Source: CAYFVR01 sp046541515 (GTDB lineage Bacteria; Desulfobacterota; Desulfobacteria; Desulfobacterales; Desulfococcaceae). From it: 42,338 bases of DNA. Both the position numbers and the translations under genes were made by a program. The notes below the pieces were generated by a model. That model had not been told where the DNA came from. It searched no databases and was given only the letters and a program-made list of their open reading frames with translations. This document shows, piece after piece, positions 33,829 through 42,227 of the stretch. Each line of letters begins with the position of its first letter. The first letter of the stretch is position 1. The stretch spans positions 1-42,338 of the forward strand of contig JBKHDD010000025.1 in NCBI GenBank assembly GCA_046541515.1. Direction: 5' to 3'.

Positions 33829-34632
33829 GTGGACACCCGTCGATTCACCAAGGCCGTGACGGCCTACCTCCGCTCCGCCGCCGCTCTGGACCGGTCTTTG
33901 GACGCCGGTTCGGACGCCCAGGCCGACCCTCTGGAGGAAGCCGTCCGGGACATCCTGGACGAAGGCGAGGCCCTGCTGGAACGGATTTCGGTGGCCGTCA
34001 ACCGGCTCGTATACGTCGGTCCCGGCCCCGAAACCGCCGCCTCCGCCTTCCGCAAGGTCAAGCAGCAGCAGATCGGACTGCTGTCGGCCCTGGCCGACGA
34101 CATCGAGCTGATCCGGGACCAGGTACGCCGATCCCGAGACTTGCAGGCGCTGTTCCAGGACCAATCGGCGCGCCTGCACCGGGCCGCGAATCTGCTGGAG
34201 GCCATCCACCAGCGGTTCATCCACCGCCCCACAACCCTGCTCCAGCTTTCCGGACCGGACCCGAAAATCGGGGAACTCAACCGGACCTTTGAGGAGATCA
34301 ACCGGTTCGAGGACGCCCAGGGCCGGGAAATGGCGGACCCGGGCGGTCCCGAAGGACCGGTGCGCGGCGCGCTGGGCGACTACCGAGCCACCGTCGGCCA
34401 GACCTACGCCGATCTGGAAACCCGGCGCGACCGCATTCGAAAACAGGCCGGAGAGCGGGCTGAGGGCCGAAAGTTGCTGATGGCCCTGGCCCAAAAGGGC
34501 CTTTCCCCCTGGCGCCGCCACCGGGTGCGCGTGCTGTTCGCCAAACACCAGGGGCGGAGCCGCCAGTTTCGCGAAGCGATCCGCGCCCTGCGAACCCATG
34601 ACCCCACGGAAACCCGGCCGCGGCCAACGTAA
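33829..34632 (+). CDS. Uncharacterised coiled-coil protein 2
   Basis: About 267 residues, hydrophilic and helical, with no membrane segment. Notable parts are DLQALFQDQSARLHRAANLL and a basic C-terminal region (KGLSPWRRHRVRVLFAKHQG). I do not recognise a family. The start is uncertain: GTG 33829 is listed, but the frame is open back to a CTG at 33784, just five bases after the previous stop and behind GAGG, and the extra 15 codons continue the helix. Either way it is closely coupled to protein 1. Confidence 0.72.
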   Translation: MDTRRFTKAVTAYLRSAAALDRSLDAGSDAQADPLEEAVRDILDEGEALLERISVAVNRLVYVGPGPETAASAFRKVKQQQIGLLSALADDIELIRDQVRRSRDLQALFQDQSARLHRAANLLEAIHQRFIHRPTTLLQLSGPDPKIGELNRTFEEINRFEDAQGREMADPGGPEGPVRGALGDYRATVGQTYADLETRRDRIRKQAGERAEGRKLLMALAQKGLSPWRRHRVRVLFAKHQGRSRQFREAIRALRTHDPTETRPRPT

Positions 34633-34640
34633 TTCCGGCG

Positions 34641-34690
34641 GGTTCCGTTCGGATCCGAGCCCATATCTCGGCCCGGATTCGAACGGAACC
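34641..34690. repeat. Large imperfect inverted repeat between coiled-coil genes 2 and 3
   Basis: GGTTCCGTTCG at 34641-34651 pairs perfectly with CGAACGGAACC (34680-34690), and pairing continues inward with a mismatch. There is no U-run. A second bulged hairpin (GGCCCGT against ACGGGCC, 34733-34756) follows just before gene 3. These may cause partial termination or protect the transcript within the cluster. Confidence 0.5.
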
Positions 34691-34768
34691 GAGCGGAGCC
34701 GACGGCGGCCCCTTCCGGCTTTCCTTTCCGGCGGCCCGTTCCCCAAGGGACGGGCCGAAGTGTTGTGA

Positions 34769-36025
34769 ATGACCCCTGCCCGCCGCTACCAGACCCTCTC
34801 CGAGGAACTTGACCGGCTCGTCCTGCGGGAGCTGGAACTTCGCGTGATCCCCCGTCCCGTGCGGGAAACCCTGGGCGAGATCGAAGAAACCATCGAGGCG
34901 TGGAACCGCCGGCTGGTGCAGGCGCACCAGCGGGGCGTCACCACCTCCCTGGCCCCCGATCTGCTCTCGGGCTATCTTCAGCTTCAGCCGGGCGGCCGGC
35001 TTTTCGTCAATCCCGATTCGGAAGAACCGGGCGAATACCAACGGTACCAGGGCCGCCGAAAACGGTTCGAAACGCTGTTCACCGCCGCCGTCTCCGCCCT
35101 CCCCGACCCGGAACTGGCCGACCTGATCCGGGCCAAACGGGTCCTTTTCGCGGAAAAAATGGAAGGGCTGGCCGAGTTGCTGACCCTGGCCCGGGCCGCC
35201 CGGGGCATCCAGCTCGCGGTGGAGCGAACCGTTTCGGACCCGCCGGGGCTGGAGGAGCAGGCCGTGGCCTACCTCAACGAACTCGCCCCGCTTCGGGCCG
35301 ATCTGCGAACCCTGGAATCCCGATCCGCCGAGTTGGGGGACGATCCCTACCTGGAAGAGGCCCGCCGTCTGCTGGAGCGCGACCTCCAGTCCGCCCGCCG
35401 GGTGATGGCGGAAAAAAGCCGCCGGGCGGCCCGCTTTCTCTTCGACCAGGCCGGCAGCCTGTTCCAGAGCTTCAAGGCCACCCCCGCCGACCTGTCCCAC
35501 CTGGACCAGTTCATCTACCAGAAAGAGGCGCTGAGCCGCTACGCGCACCTGTTCGAAAGCGTGGGAGACACGGATCGAAAGGAACGGGTGGCGGGCTTCA
35601 TCGATACCATCGATGGAACGGTGCGAAGCCTTCAGGACGAAATCGGTCGCCAAAAGGCCATGGAGGCCAAGATCTCCGAGCGGCAGCAGAAGGCGGTGCG
35701 GGAAAGCTACGAGCGGTTCGAGGAAATCAAGGCCATGTACGCCCGAGGCGATCTTTCCACCGAGAGCCAGCGGAAGAACGCGCTGGAGCGGCTGCGGAAA
35801 TACCGGGACACCTTCAAGGCCCACGGCCAGCGCACCATGGCCCGGGACGTGGAGCGCTTCCTCAACGCCACCGGGCTGGACCGGGCGCCGACGGAAAATC
35901 TTCCGGCGACAAGGGAAGACGCGAACGGGAAGCCCGAAGGATTTGATTACAAGCGGGGGTTTTGGATTCTGATGGGGGTGTGCGTGGCGTTGGTTTTGCT
36001 GTTGGGGTTGTTTATCATGATTTGA
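34769..36025 (+). CDS. Uncharacterised tail-anchored coiled-coil protein 3
   Basis: A 418-residue protein. Long helical, heptad-rich stretches dominate, such as YLEEARRLLERDLQSARRVM and RQKAMEAKISERQQKAVRES. The C-terminus has one clear membrane helix (FWILMGVCVALVLLLGLFIMI) with almost nothing after it, so the protein should be anchored by its tail with the bulk in the cytoplasm. I do not recognise a family. It completes the three-gene cluster and probably tethers proteins 1 and 2 to the membrane (inference from gene order). No Shine-Dalgarno is evident before the ATG. Confidence 0.8.
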   Translation: MTPARRYQTLSEELDRLVLRELELRVIPRPVRETLGEIEETIEAWNRRLVQAHQRGVTTSLAPDLLSGYLQLQPGGRLFVNPDSEEPGEYQRYQGRRKRFETLFTAAVSALPDPELADLIRAKRVLFAEKMEGLAELLTLARAARGIQLAVERTVSDPPGLEEQAVAYLNELAPLRADLRTLESRSAELGDDPYLEEARRLLERDLQSARRVMAEKSRRAARFLFDQAGSLFQSFKATPADLSHLDQFIYQKEALSRYAHLFESVGDTDRKERVAGFIDTIDGTVRSLQDEIGRQKAMEAKISERQQKAVRESYERFEEIKAMYARGDLSTESQRKNALERLRKYRDTFKAHGQRTMARDVERFLNATGLDRAPTENLPATREDANGKPEGFDYKRGFWILMGVCVALVLLLGLFIMI

Positions 36026-36098
36026 CGCGGCGACGCCCCGGTAATTTCCATGACGTTTTTCCCGATGGCTTCGGCCCCGTTCGCCTTCTTGTTTGGCC

Positions 36099-36881
36099 AT
36101 GGAAAACACAAACAAGCCCGAAAACCATGGTCTACCCTGGGCGCGAGACGAGCTGATCCTCGCCTTTGATTTGTATTGCCGAATTCCCTTCAAAAAGACC
36201 AAAGCAAACAACCCCGGCGTCATCGAACTGGCAGGCGTCCTGAAGCGGACATCCGCCAGCATTGCCAGAAAACTTGGCAATTTCGGTTCGTTCGATCCGG
36301 AATTGTCCAAACGAAAAATCTCTGGTCTTCCCCATGCCAGCCGGATGGACAAGGAAATTTGGGATGCTTTTCATCAAAACTGGAACCAGCTCGTCCTTGA
36401 AGCCAAACAAATCAAACGGCGGTTTCGGGATGCCGGAAAAGCCGTAGATTTTTCCGAGAATTTGGAACGACCGGAAGGCCCCGGCGAAAGGGAGGTCATT
36501 CGAAAAGCTCGTGTTCATCAGTCCTTTTTCCGGGATGCCATCCTGAGCAGCTATGACGGCACTTGCTGCATAACCGGTTTGAAAATTCGCCAATGCCTTG
36601 TGGCCAGCCACATCATTCCTTGGAGCCAGGACGAGCGGCACCGAACGGATCCTCGGAACGGGCTGTGCTTAAGCGCCACTTTCGATCGACTCTTCGAAAG
36701 CGGTTTGATGACGATATCCAAGAAATTGACCATCCAGATTTCCACCGAGCTGAAAAACGATAGCGACCCCAAAACGCTGAAAATGATTAGTTGTTTCCAT
36801 GGAAGGCCCATCTTCCCGCCCCACCGATTCCTGCCCTCGGAAACCTTCCTGGAATGGCATCGGCGCCATGTTTTCCGATAA
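36099..36881 (+). CDS. HNH endonuclease, solitary
   Basis: About 260 residues. The C-terminal HNH domain is intact: TCCITGLKIRQCLVASHIIP, then RNGLCLSATFDRLFESGL. The N-terminal part (RDELILAFDLYCRIPF, then GVIELAGVLKRTSASIARKL) matches the domain that precedes HNH in a common family of presumed restriction-type endonucleases. No methyltransferase gene is next to it, so it may be type IV-like, an orphan, or part of a defence set elsewhere. Its base composition is visibly less GC-rich than the neighbours, suggesting acquisition by transfer. ATG 36099 is preferred over TTG 36093; no Shine-Dalgarno is visible. Confidence 0.85.
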   Translation: MENTNKPENHGLPWARDELILAFDLYCRIPFKKTKANNPGVIELAGVLKRTSASIARKLGNFGSFDPELSKRKISGLPHASRMDKEIWDAFHQNWNQLVLEAKQIKRRFRDAGKAVDFSENLERPEGPGEREVIRKARVHQSFFRDAILSSYDGTCCITGLKIRQCLVASHIIPWSQDERHRTDPRNGLCLSATFDRLFESGLMTISKKLTIQISTELKNDSDPKTLKMISCFHGRPIFPPHRFLPSETFLEWHRRHVFR

Positions 36882-37055
36882 TCGTCTCGGCAAAATCTCG
36901 CCAAAAAGCCGAATCATCGTTTCCCTCTCACAATCCCTCATTTCATCTCCAATTTAAATTTTCCCCGGCCCTACTCCCATCCTCCCGCCCACTTGGCGAA
37001 AGAAAATTCAATCATCCAAATTGAATTCATTATTTCAACCGCCTTCGCTTTTCTG

Positions 37056-37084
37056 TTGATGACCACACCGTTTTTCGATATGAT
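37056..37084 (+). promoter_or_regulatory. Sigma-70-like promoter for the histidine kinase pair
   Basis: TTGATG (37056-37061), a 17-base spacer, then TATGAT (37079-37084). The start codon is about 130 bases downstream. The gap 36882-37215 is AT-richer than average and holds no other recognisable feature. Confidence 0.6.
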
Positions 37085-37215
37085 TCATTTGAGATATTGA
37101 AAAAATTGGCCGGAATCGATTCCCGGACATCTGCCGGGGCACCCGGCCCCCCGAACCGTATTGCCCGGGATCGAAACGCGCGCGATGTTTCCGGGCCATC
37201 CCAAAGGCGGTCTTC

Positions 37216-38727
37216 ATGCGCACCGCGGAAGAAAAGGACTATCTGATCCGGGCGCTGGATGCCTTTCAGCGTCAGATCGTCGTGATTTCCACCCAACACC
37301 GGATCATGGCGGCCAACCGCCACGCCCAAAAGCGATTTGCCGACAGCATTATCGGAAAATCCTGCTACGAAGCCCTGTGGGAATGCGAGCGCCCCTGCGA
37401 GGAATGCCCCATCGACGGCATCGTCCGGAAGAAAGAGCCGGCGCTGATCCACAAAACCAGCTTCCTCACCTTCAAAAAAAATTACTGCCACTATTTTTAT
37501 CCGCTGCTGGACGACAACGAGGAGGTCGACGCGGTGGTGATGCTGGATTTCGACATCCCGCTCCTGGAGGGGCTGGAGGAAAAGCTCCGGCGCTCCAACG
37601 CTTTCCTCCGCAACCTGATGCTCAGCTCCGTGGACGCCGTCATCGCCGCCGACCGCATGGGCAAGGTCTTCATCTTCAACGACGCGGCGGCGGAGACCAC
37701 CGGCTATACCGTGGAGGAAGGCCTCTACTCCCTCATGATTCACCAGATTTATCCCCAACGGGACGGCGCGCGGGACATCATGCGCAAGTTGCGGGCCGAG
37801 GAATACGGCGGCCGGGGAAAGCTGAAATCCTACCAGACGGACATCCAGCGGAAGGACGGCGAGATCATCCCCATCAGCCTGAACGCCAGCATCGTCTACG
37901 AAGGCGAGGCCGAAGTGGCCACCATCGGCTTTTTCCGGGATCTTCGCGAGGAAATCCGGATGCGCAAAAAGCTGGATCGGACCCGGCTTCAGCTTCAGCA
38001 GGCGGACAAAATGGCCTCCCTGGGCAAGCTTTCCGCCGGCGTGGCCCACCAGCTCAACAATCCGCTGGGCAGCATCACGCTGTTCACCAAACTGGTGCTG
38101 GAGGAATACGAGCTGGAGGACGGCGCGCGGGAGGATTTGAACCGGATTCTGAAAGACGCCCAGCGGTGCCGGGACACCGTCAAGGAATTGCTGGAATTCG
38201 CCCGGCAGACCCGCTACCAGATCAAGCCCCACGACATCAACCGGGCCATCTCGCGGACGATTTTTCTGCTGGACAAGCAGACGCTGTTCCACAACATCGA
38301 AATTGAAACGAATCTGGACGAAACCCTGCCCGAGGTTCCCGGCGACATCCAGCAGCTCAACCATTTGTTCATGAACATCATCTTCAACGCGGCCCAGGCC
38401 ATGGCGGGAAAAGGCCATCTCGTCATCCGAACCCGGCTTTCCGACGACGGTCAACACGTCCGGATCGAAATCGCCGACTCCGGACCGGGCATCCCCGAAG
38501 AGATTCTTTCCCAGATTTTCGACCCCTTCTTCACCACCAAGGAAGAAGGCGAAGGGACCGGCCTGGGTCTAAGCCTGGCCTACAGCATCGTCAAGCATCA
38601 TCGCGGACATATCGAAGCCGTCAATCGCCCCGAAGGAGGGGCCCTGTTCCGCATCCAACTGCCGTTGACCCATCCAACCGAGGGGGAGAAGGAAAGCCAT
38701 GACCAAACCGCCGAATTCCTCGGATAA
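37216..38727 (+). CDS. Cytoplasmic PAS-PAS sensor histidine kinase
   Basis: A 503-residue kinase without membrane segments. An N-terminal PAS-like domain carries a cysteine cluster in CYEALWECERPCEECP (Cys50, 57, 61, 64), suggesting a redox, metal or Fe-S sensor. A second PAS domain spans about 128-245. The dimerisation box is GVAHQLNNPLG with His278; glutamine replaces the usual acidic residue after it. The ATPase domain has NIIFNAAQAM, DSGPGIP and GTGLGLSLAY. The end overlaps the next gene by 29 bases. It probably signals through the receiver of its neighbour. Confidence 0.92.
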   Translation: MRTAEEKDYLIRALDAFQRQIVVISTQHRIMAANRHAQKRFADSIIGKSCYEALWECERPCEECPIDGIVRKKEPALIHKTSFLTFKKNYCHYFYPLLDDNEEVDAVVMLDFDIPLLEGLEEKLRRSNAFLRNLMLSSVDAVIAADRMGKVFIFNDAAAETTGYTVEEGLYSLMIHQIYPQRDGARDIMRKLRAEEYGGRGKLKSYQTDIQRKDGEIIPISLNASIVYEGEAEVATIGFFRDLREEIRMRKKLDRTRLQLQQADKMASLGKLSAGVAHQLNNPLGSITLFTKLVLEEYELEDGAREDLNRILKDAQRCRDTVKELLEFARQTRYQIKPHDINRAISRTIFLLDKQTLFHNIEIETNLDETLPEVPGDIQQLNHLFMNIIFNAAQAMAGKGHLVIRTRLSDDGQHVRIEIADSGPGIPEEILSQIFDPFFTTKEEGEGTGLGLSLAYSIVKHHRGHIEAVNRPEGGALFRIQLPLTHPTEGEKESHDQTAEFLG

Positions 38728-40285
38728 TCCCGCGGCGACCATGAACGCGCTGGTCATCGACGACGAGGCCGGCATTCGAGAGGGCTGCAAGCGAATTCTG
38801 TCCCGGATGGGCTTTCAGGTGTTCACGGCGGGACGAGGCGAGGAAGGGCTGGAGGTGGCCAAAAACGAGCTGATCTCCATCGTGCTGCTGGATCTGAAAA
38901 TGCCGGGGATGGACGGCCTGGAGGTGCTGGGCCATCTGAAGGAGATCGACGAATCCATCCTGGTGATCATCATCACCGGATTCGCCACCATCGAAACCGC
39001 CATCGAGGCCATGCGGCGGGGCGCCTACGATTTCATCCCCAAACCGTTCGAGCCGGATCACCTGCGCATCGTGGTGGATCGGGCCCGGGAGAACCTTCGG
39101 CTGACCTGGGAAACGGAGCTGCTGGAGCAGCAGCGGCGAAAGACCCTGATGGATTTGGGCACGGAAAAAAGCCGTCTCCGCACCCTCATCGAAACCCTGC
39201 CCAACGGCCTGGTGGTCACCAACGCCCGGGGCCAGGTGGTGCTGATGAACCCGGCCTTTCTCCAACTGCTCAACCTGGATCCCTGCCGGGCGCCCGGCGA
39301 CCGAATCGAGGCCTACGTCTCCAACGGGGCGCTGTGCGAGACCATACGGGAGATTTCTTCCGGGAAATATTGCGCGGGGGAGGACCCGCCCTCCCATGAA
39401 CTGTGCATGGAAAACAACACCTATCTGATGGCCCGAGGCCGGCCCATTTTGAGCGAGGACGGGGAATGTCTCGGCGCGGTGGTCACCTTCGTGAACATCA
39501 CCACCATGAAGGTGCTCGACCAAATCAAATCCGATTTTGTGGCCAAGGTTTCCCACGAGCTGCGCTCCCCGCTGTCCACCATCCACGAACAGCTCGCCAT
39601 GGTCATGAGCGACATGATCGAGGACGATCCGGAAAAGGAACAGTACATTCTCTCCCGCGCCAAGGAAAAGACCCAGGGGCTCATCAGCCTCATCGGCGAT
39701 TTGCTGGATCTGTCCCGCATCGAGTCCGGCGGCGTGACCCGGGAGCCGGTGGAGGTGCGCGTGGACGAGCTGCTGCGGAGCATCGTGGAGTTCATGCAGG
39801 CCCGGGTCCAGGCCAAAAAGCAGACGCTGACGGTCGATCTGCCGGAGACGCCCCTGCCCCGCCTGATGGCCGATCCCAACGCGCTGGAAAGCATTTACGG
39901 GAATTTGGTGAGCAACGCCATCAACTACACGCCGGAGGGCGGAACCGTCGCCGTGACCGGCCGGGAGGAAAACGGCGAGCTGGTGGTCTCCGTTTCCGAC
40001 ACCGGCTTCGGCATCGAGGAAAAATACTTCGACAAAATCTTCGAGCGGTTCTACCGGGTCAAAAACGAGAAGACACGCTTCGTCACCGGCACCGGCCTTG
40101 GCCTCCCCATCGTCAAGGGGCTGGTGGATTCGCTGATGGGCACGATTTCCGTGGAAAGCGAGGTGGGCAAGGGGACGACGTTCACGGTGCGGATTCCGGT
40201 GGATCGGGGGGAGGGGGTTTGCGGGGGAAACGGCTTGAATGGAGAGGAAGAAGCGGCTGCGGAAGCGGCCGAAGCGGCGGAATGA
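38699..40285 (+). CDS. Hybrid receiver-PAS-histidine kinase
   Basis: A 528-residue protein. An N-terminal receiver domain contains IDDEAG, the phosphoacceptor Asp65 (LLDLKMPG) and the conserved lysine of IPKPFEP. A PAS domain (about 160-270) follows, then a HisKA box with His286 (KVSHELRSPL) and an ATPase domain (SNAINYTP, DTGFGIEEKYFDKIFERF, GTGLGLPIV). The C-terminal tail is Glu/Ala-rich. No DNA-binding output is present here, so the relay must end on another regulator. The start overlaps the preceding kinase, with AAGGAAAG upstream of the ATG. Confidence 0.93.
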   Translation: MTKPPNSSDNPAATMNALVIDDEAGIREGCKRILSRMGFQVFTAGRGEEGLEVAKNELISIVLLDLKMPGMDGLEVLGHLKEIDESILVIIITGFATIETAIEAMRRGAYDFIPKPFEPDHLRIVVDRARENLRLTWETELLEQQRRKTLMDLGTEKSRLRTLIETLPNGLVVTNARGQVVLMNPAFLQLLNLDPCRAPGDRIEAYVSNGALCETIREISSGKYCAGEDPPSHELCMENNTYLMARGRPILSEDGECLGAVVTFVNITTMKVLDQIKSDFVAKVSHELRSPLSTIHEQLAMVMSDMIEDDPEKEQYILSRAKEKTQGLISLIGDLLDLSRIESGGVTREPVEVRVDELLRSIVEFMQARVQAKKQTLTVDLPETPLPRLMADPNALESIYGNLVSNAINYTPEGGTVAVTGREENGELVVSVSDTGFGIEEKYFDKIFERFYRVKNEKTRFVTGTGLGLPIVKGLVDSLMGTISVESEVGKGTTFTVRIPVDRGEGVCGGNGLNGEEEAAAEAAEAAE

Positions 40286-40475
40286 AGCCGATTGGATTTT
40301 GTTCGCCCCGTTTGAGAGTCCAGTCCAAAAAACGGACCAAACCTCGGACAAAACCCATCCGGCGAAATCTACGATCGCTGGAAGGATTTCCGACTCCTGC
40401 GGCCTTGGTTCTTGAAGTCATTCCAGAAGCGCTTTATCCTCACTCGAAAAGATTTCTTCAACCGAGAGGCGAACA

Positions 40476-40598
40476 TTGAAATTCCGCGTGATCATCGAAC
40501 CGGATGAAGACGGCGTCTTCGTGGCGGAGGTCCCCTCGCTTCCCGGCTGCATTTCCCAAGGGAGCACCCGTCAAGAAGCGCTGGAGAACATAAAATAA
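40476..40598 (+). pseudogene. Truncated HicB-like antitoxin gene
   Basis: Forty codons with a good HicB N-terminus: MKFRVIIEPDEDGVFVAEVP, then SLPGCISQGSTRQEALENIK and a stop. A TTG start is preceded by AGAGG six bases upstream. Normal HicB proteins continue for at least 30 more residues, often with a DNA-binding domain. The reading stops exactly where the GC-rich sequence gives way to AT-rich sequence (about 40590), so an insertion probably cut the gene. No HicA toxin is seen on either side. The upstream gap 40286-40475 holds nothing else recognisable. Confidence 0.65.
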
Positions 40599-40628
40599 AA
40601 CGGCTTTTTGATTTTTGGAGAATTTAAA

Positions 40629-41744
40629 ATGATTAAAAAAATTTATATAAATAACTATAAATGCTTCAACAATTTTGAAATTGACATTAGTGGATTGCAA
40701 TCCGTCCTGCTGATCGGAAAAAGTGGGGCCGGAAAAACCTCAATTTCGTTGGCCCTCGAATTGCTTCAAAAAATTGGTCGGGGGATTAACAGAGTGGGGC
40801 AATTAATTGGACCCGACGACTTAAACAAAAACGAATCGGAAAAAATATCGAGAATCGAGGTTGAAGTATCTTTGAACGACAAAAATTATTTATATTCCAT
40901 TGCATTTGAGCTTCCTGAACACTTTAAAGAAATGAGAATTTATGAAGAAAAACTAGTTGTGGATGGCGAGTTTTTTTTCTCGCGGGAAATTGCCCAAGTA
41001 AATCTCTACAGAAATATGAGTCCGGATCAAGAAACAAGATTTCTTGTTGATTGGCACCTTGCCGCATTGCCGATAATCCAAGTCCCTTCCAATACATCCC
41101 TGATCAATGAATTTAAAAATTGGCTTGCTGAAATTGTAATTTTACGGCCTATACCTCAAATTTTTTCTGGCGAATCCTCCACCGAAACCAAAGAACCCTT
41201 GCCGGATTGTTCAAATATTGGAGCTTGGCTCTCGGGACTTCTCTCTGTCTATCCAGCATCTTACAGCGATATCGATAAGCATCTCAAGCAATTCATGCTT
41301 GATTTTGAAGATTTTCAAAACGAACCAACGACAAGAACATCAAAAAACATAGTCGTCAATTTTTCCAACAACAAAATTTTGACCAAACTGGATTTCCAAG
41401 AACTCTCCGATGGAGAAAAACTTTTTTTTGTTTACGCAATGGTTTTATCGGCCAACAAATTCTACGGACCATTGTTTTGCTTCTGGGACGAACCAGATCA
41501 TCACCTATCTCTTTCAATGGTCGGCTCTTTGATTCGGGAGTTAAGGAGGCATTTTCATGAAAAAGGGCAAATCATCATAACCTCCCATAATCCAGAAGCC
41601 ATACGCCAATTTTCGGATGAAAACTCGATTCTTCTCTATAGAAATAGTCACTCCGAACCAACCCGTTCAAGTTTGTTGTCTCAAGTTCAATCCAAAAGCA
41701 AGGATATCATCAACGACCTCCTTTTGGATGAAATCGAATTATGA
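40629..41744 (+). CDS. AAA/SMC-RecF-like ATPase of a two-gene accessory module
   Basis: A 371-residue ABC-type ATPase of the OLD/RecF/AAA_15 group. The N-terminal IYINNYKCFNNFEIDISGL is the usual opening, Walker A is GKSGAGKTS (30-38), the ABC signature is LSDGEK (259-264), Walker B is CFWDEPDHHLS (Asp287, Glu288), and the switch histidine is in ITSHNP (about His320). No coiled-coil arm or nuclease domain is attached. The gene is markedly AT-rich against a GC-rich background, a sign of recent transfer. ATG 40629 has GGAG eight bases upstream. The end overlaps the next start as ATGA. ATPase/nuclease pairs of this kind are often defence systems. Confidence 0.88.
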   Translation: MIKKIYINNYKCFNNFEIDISGLQSVLLIGKSGAGKTSISLALELLQKIGRGINRVGQLIGPDDLNKNESEKISRIEVEVSLNDKNYLYSIAFELPEHFKEMRIYEEKLVVDGEFFFSREIAQVNLYRNMSPDQETRFLVDWHLAALPIIQVPSNTSLINEFKNWLAEIVILRPIPQIFSGESSTETKEPLPDCSNIGAWLSGLLSVYPASYSDIDKHLKQFMLDFEDFQNEPTTRTSKNIVVNFSNNKILTKLDFQELSDGEKLFFVYAMVLSANKFYGPLFCFWDEPDHHLSLSMVGSLIRELRRHFHEKGQIIITSHNPEAIRQFSDENSILLYRNSHSEPTRSSLLSQVQSKSKDIINDLLLDEIEL

Positions 41745-42223
41745 GCGTGAACAAGTACCGGTTGCACCTGCTTCTGATTCCCGAAGACGACGCCAATCGA
41801 CAGATCGCCAACGGGTTCATGCTGGAAAACCGATTGGATTCACGAGCAATTCAAATCCTGCCACCGCCTGGAGGCTGGAAAAAAACGATCGATTTTTTTA
41901 TCGAAAACCACATCGAACCGATCCAAAAATATGCGGAACGAAGGGTGATGCTGCTTGTGGATTTCGATAATGACGCGAATCGATTCCATATGATTTCGGG
42001 ACACATACCCACAGCAATTCGGAACCGGGTTTTTGTGCTGGGCTGCCTATCCGAACCCGAACAATTGCGAAACAACACTCGCATGAGCTACGAGATGATC
42101 GGTAAAATTCTCGCCGAAGATTGCGTGGACGGAACAGATCGATTGTGGTCTCACCCGATGCTCCGATCCAATCGTCGCGAGATTGTTCGCTTCAAGCCCA
42201 CTTTCCGGGCTCTTCTTCGGTGA
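41741..42223 (+). CDS. Small TOPRIM-like partner protein of the ATPase
   Basis: A 160-residue cytoplasmic protein coupled to the ATPase gene by a four-base overlap. The sequence order fits a minimal TOPRIM-like fold: a hydrophobic strand ending in an acidic residue (HLLLIPEDDANRQIANGF, Glu15), then a strand with DxDxD (MLLVDFDNDANR, Asp74, 76, 78), then VFVLGCLSEPEQL. TOPRIM nucleases use such a Glu and Asp-x-Asp pair to bind Mg2+. I cannot assign it to a named family with certainty. By analogy with OLD and PARIS, it would be the effector released or controlled by the ATPase. Base composition is intermediate. A strong terminator follows. Confidence 0.7.
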   Translation: MSVNKYRLHLLLIPEDDANRQIANGFMLENRLDSRAIQILPPPGGWKKTIDFFIENHIEPIQKYAERRVMLLVDFDNDANRFHMISGHIPTAIRNRVFVLGCLSEPEQLRNNTRMSYEMIGKILAEDCVDGTDRLWSHPMLRSNRREIVRFKPTFRALLR

Positions 42224-42227
42224 AACG

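Noticed and set aside
33784..33829. CTG start for coiled-coil protein 2
   Set aside because: Plausible by position and Shine-Dalgarno, but CTG starts are rare, so the GTG was listed and the alternative noted.
40286..40475. A hicA toxin gene upstream of the truncated HicB
   Set aside because: None of the three forward frames shows the HicA double-stranded RNA-binding pattern.
40629..42223. Calling the two-gene module a PARIS or OLD system outright
   Set aside because: The small protein is much shorter than AriB, and the ATPase has no fused TOPRIM domain as in OLD. Only the general logic matches, so it is reported as a candidate.
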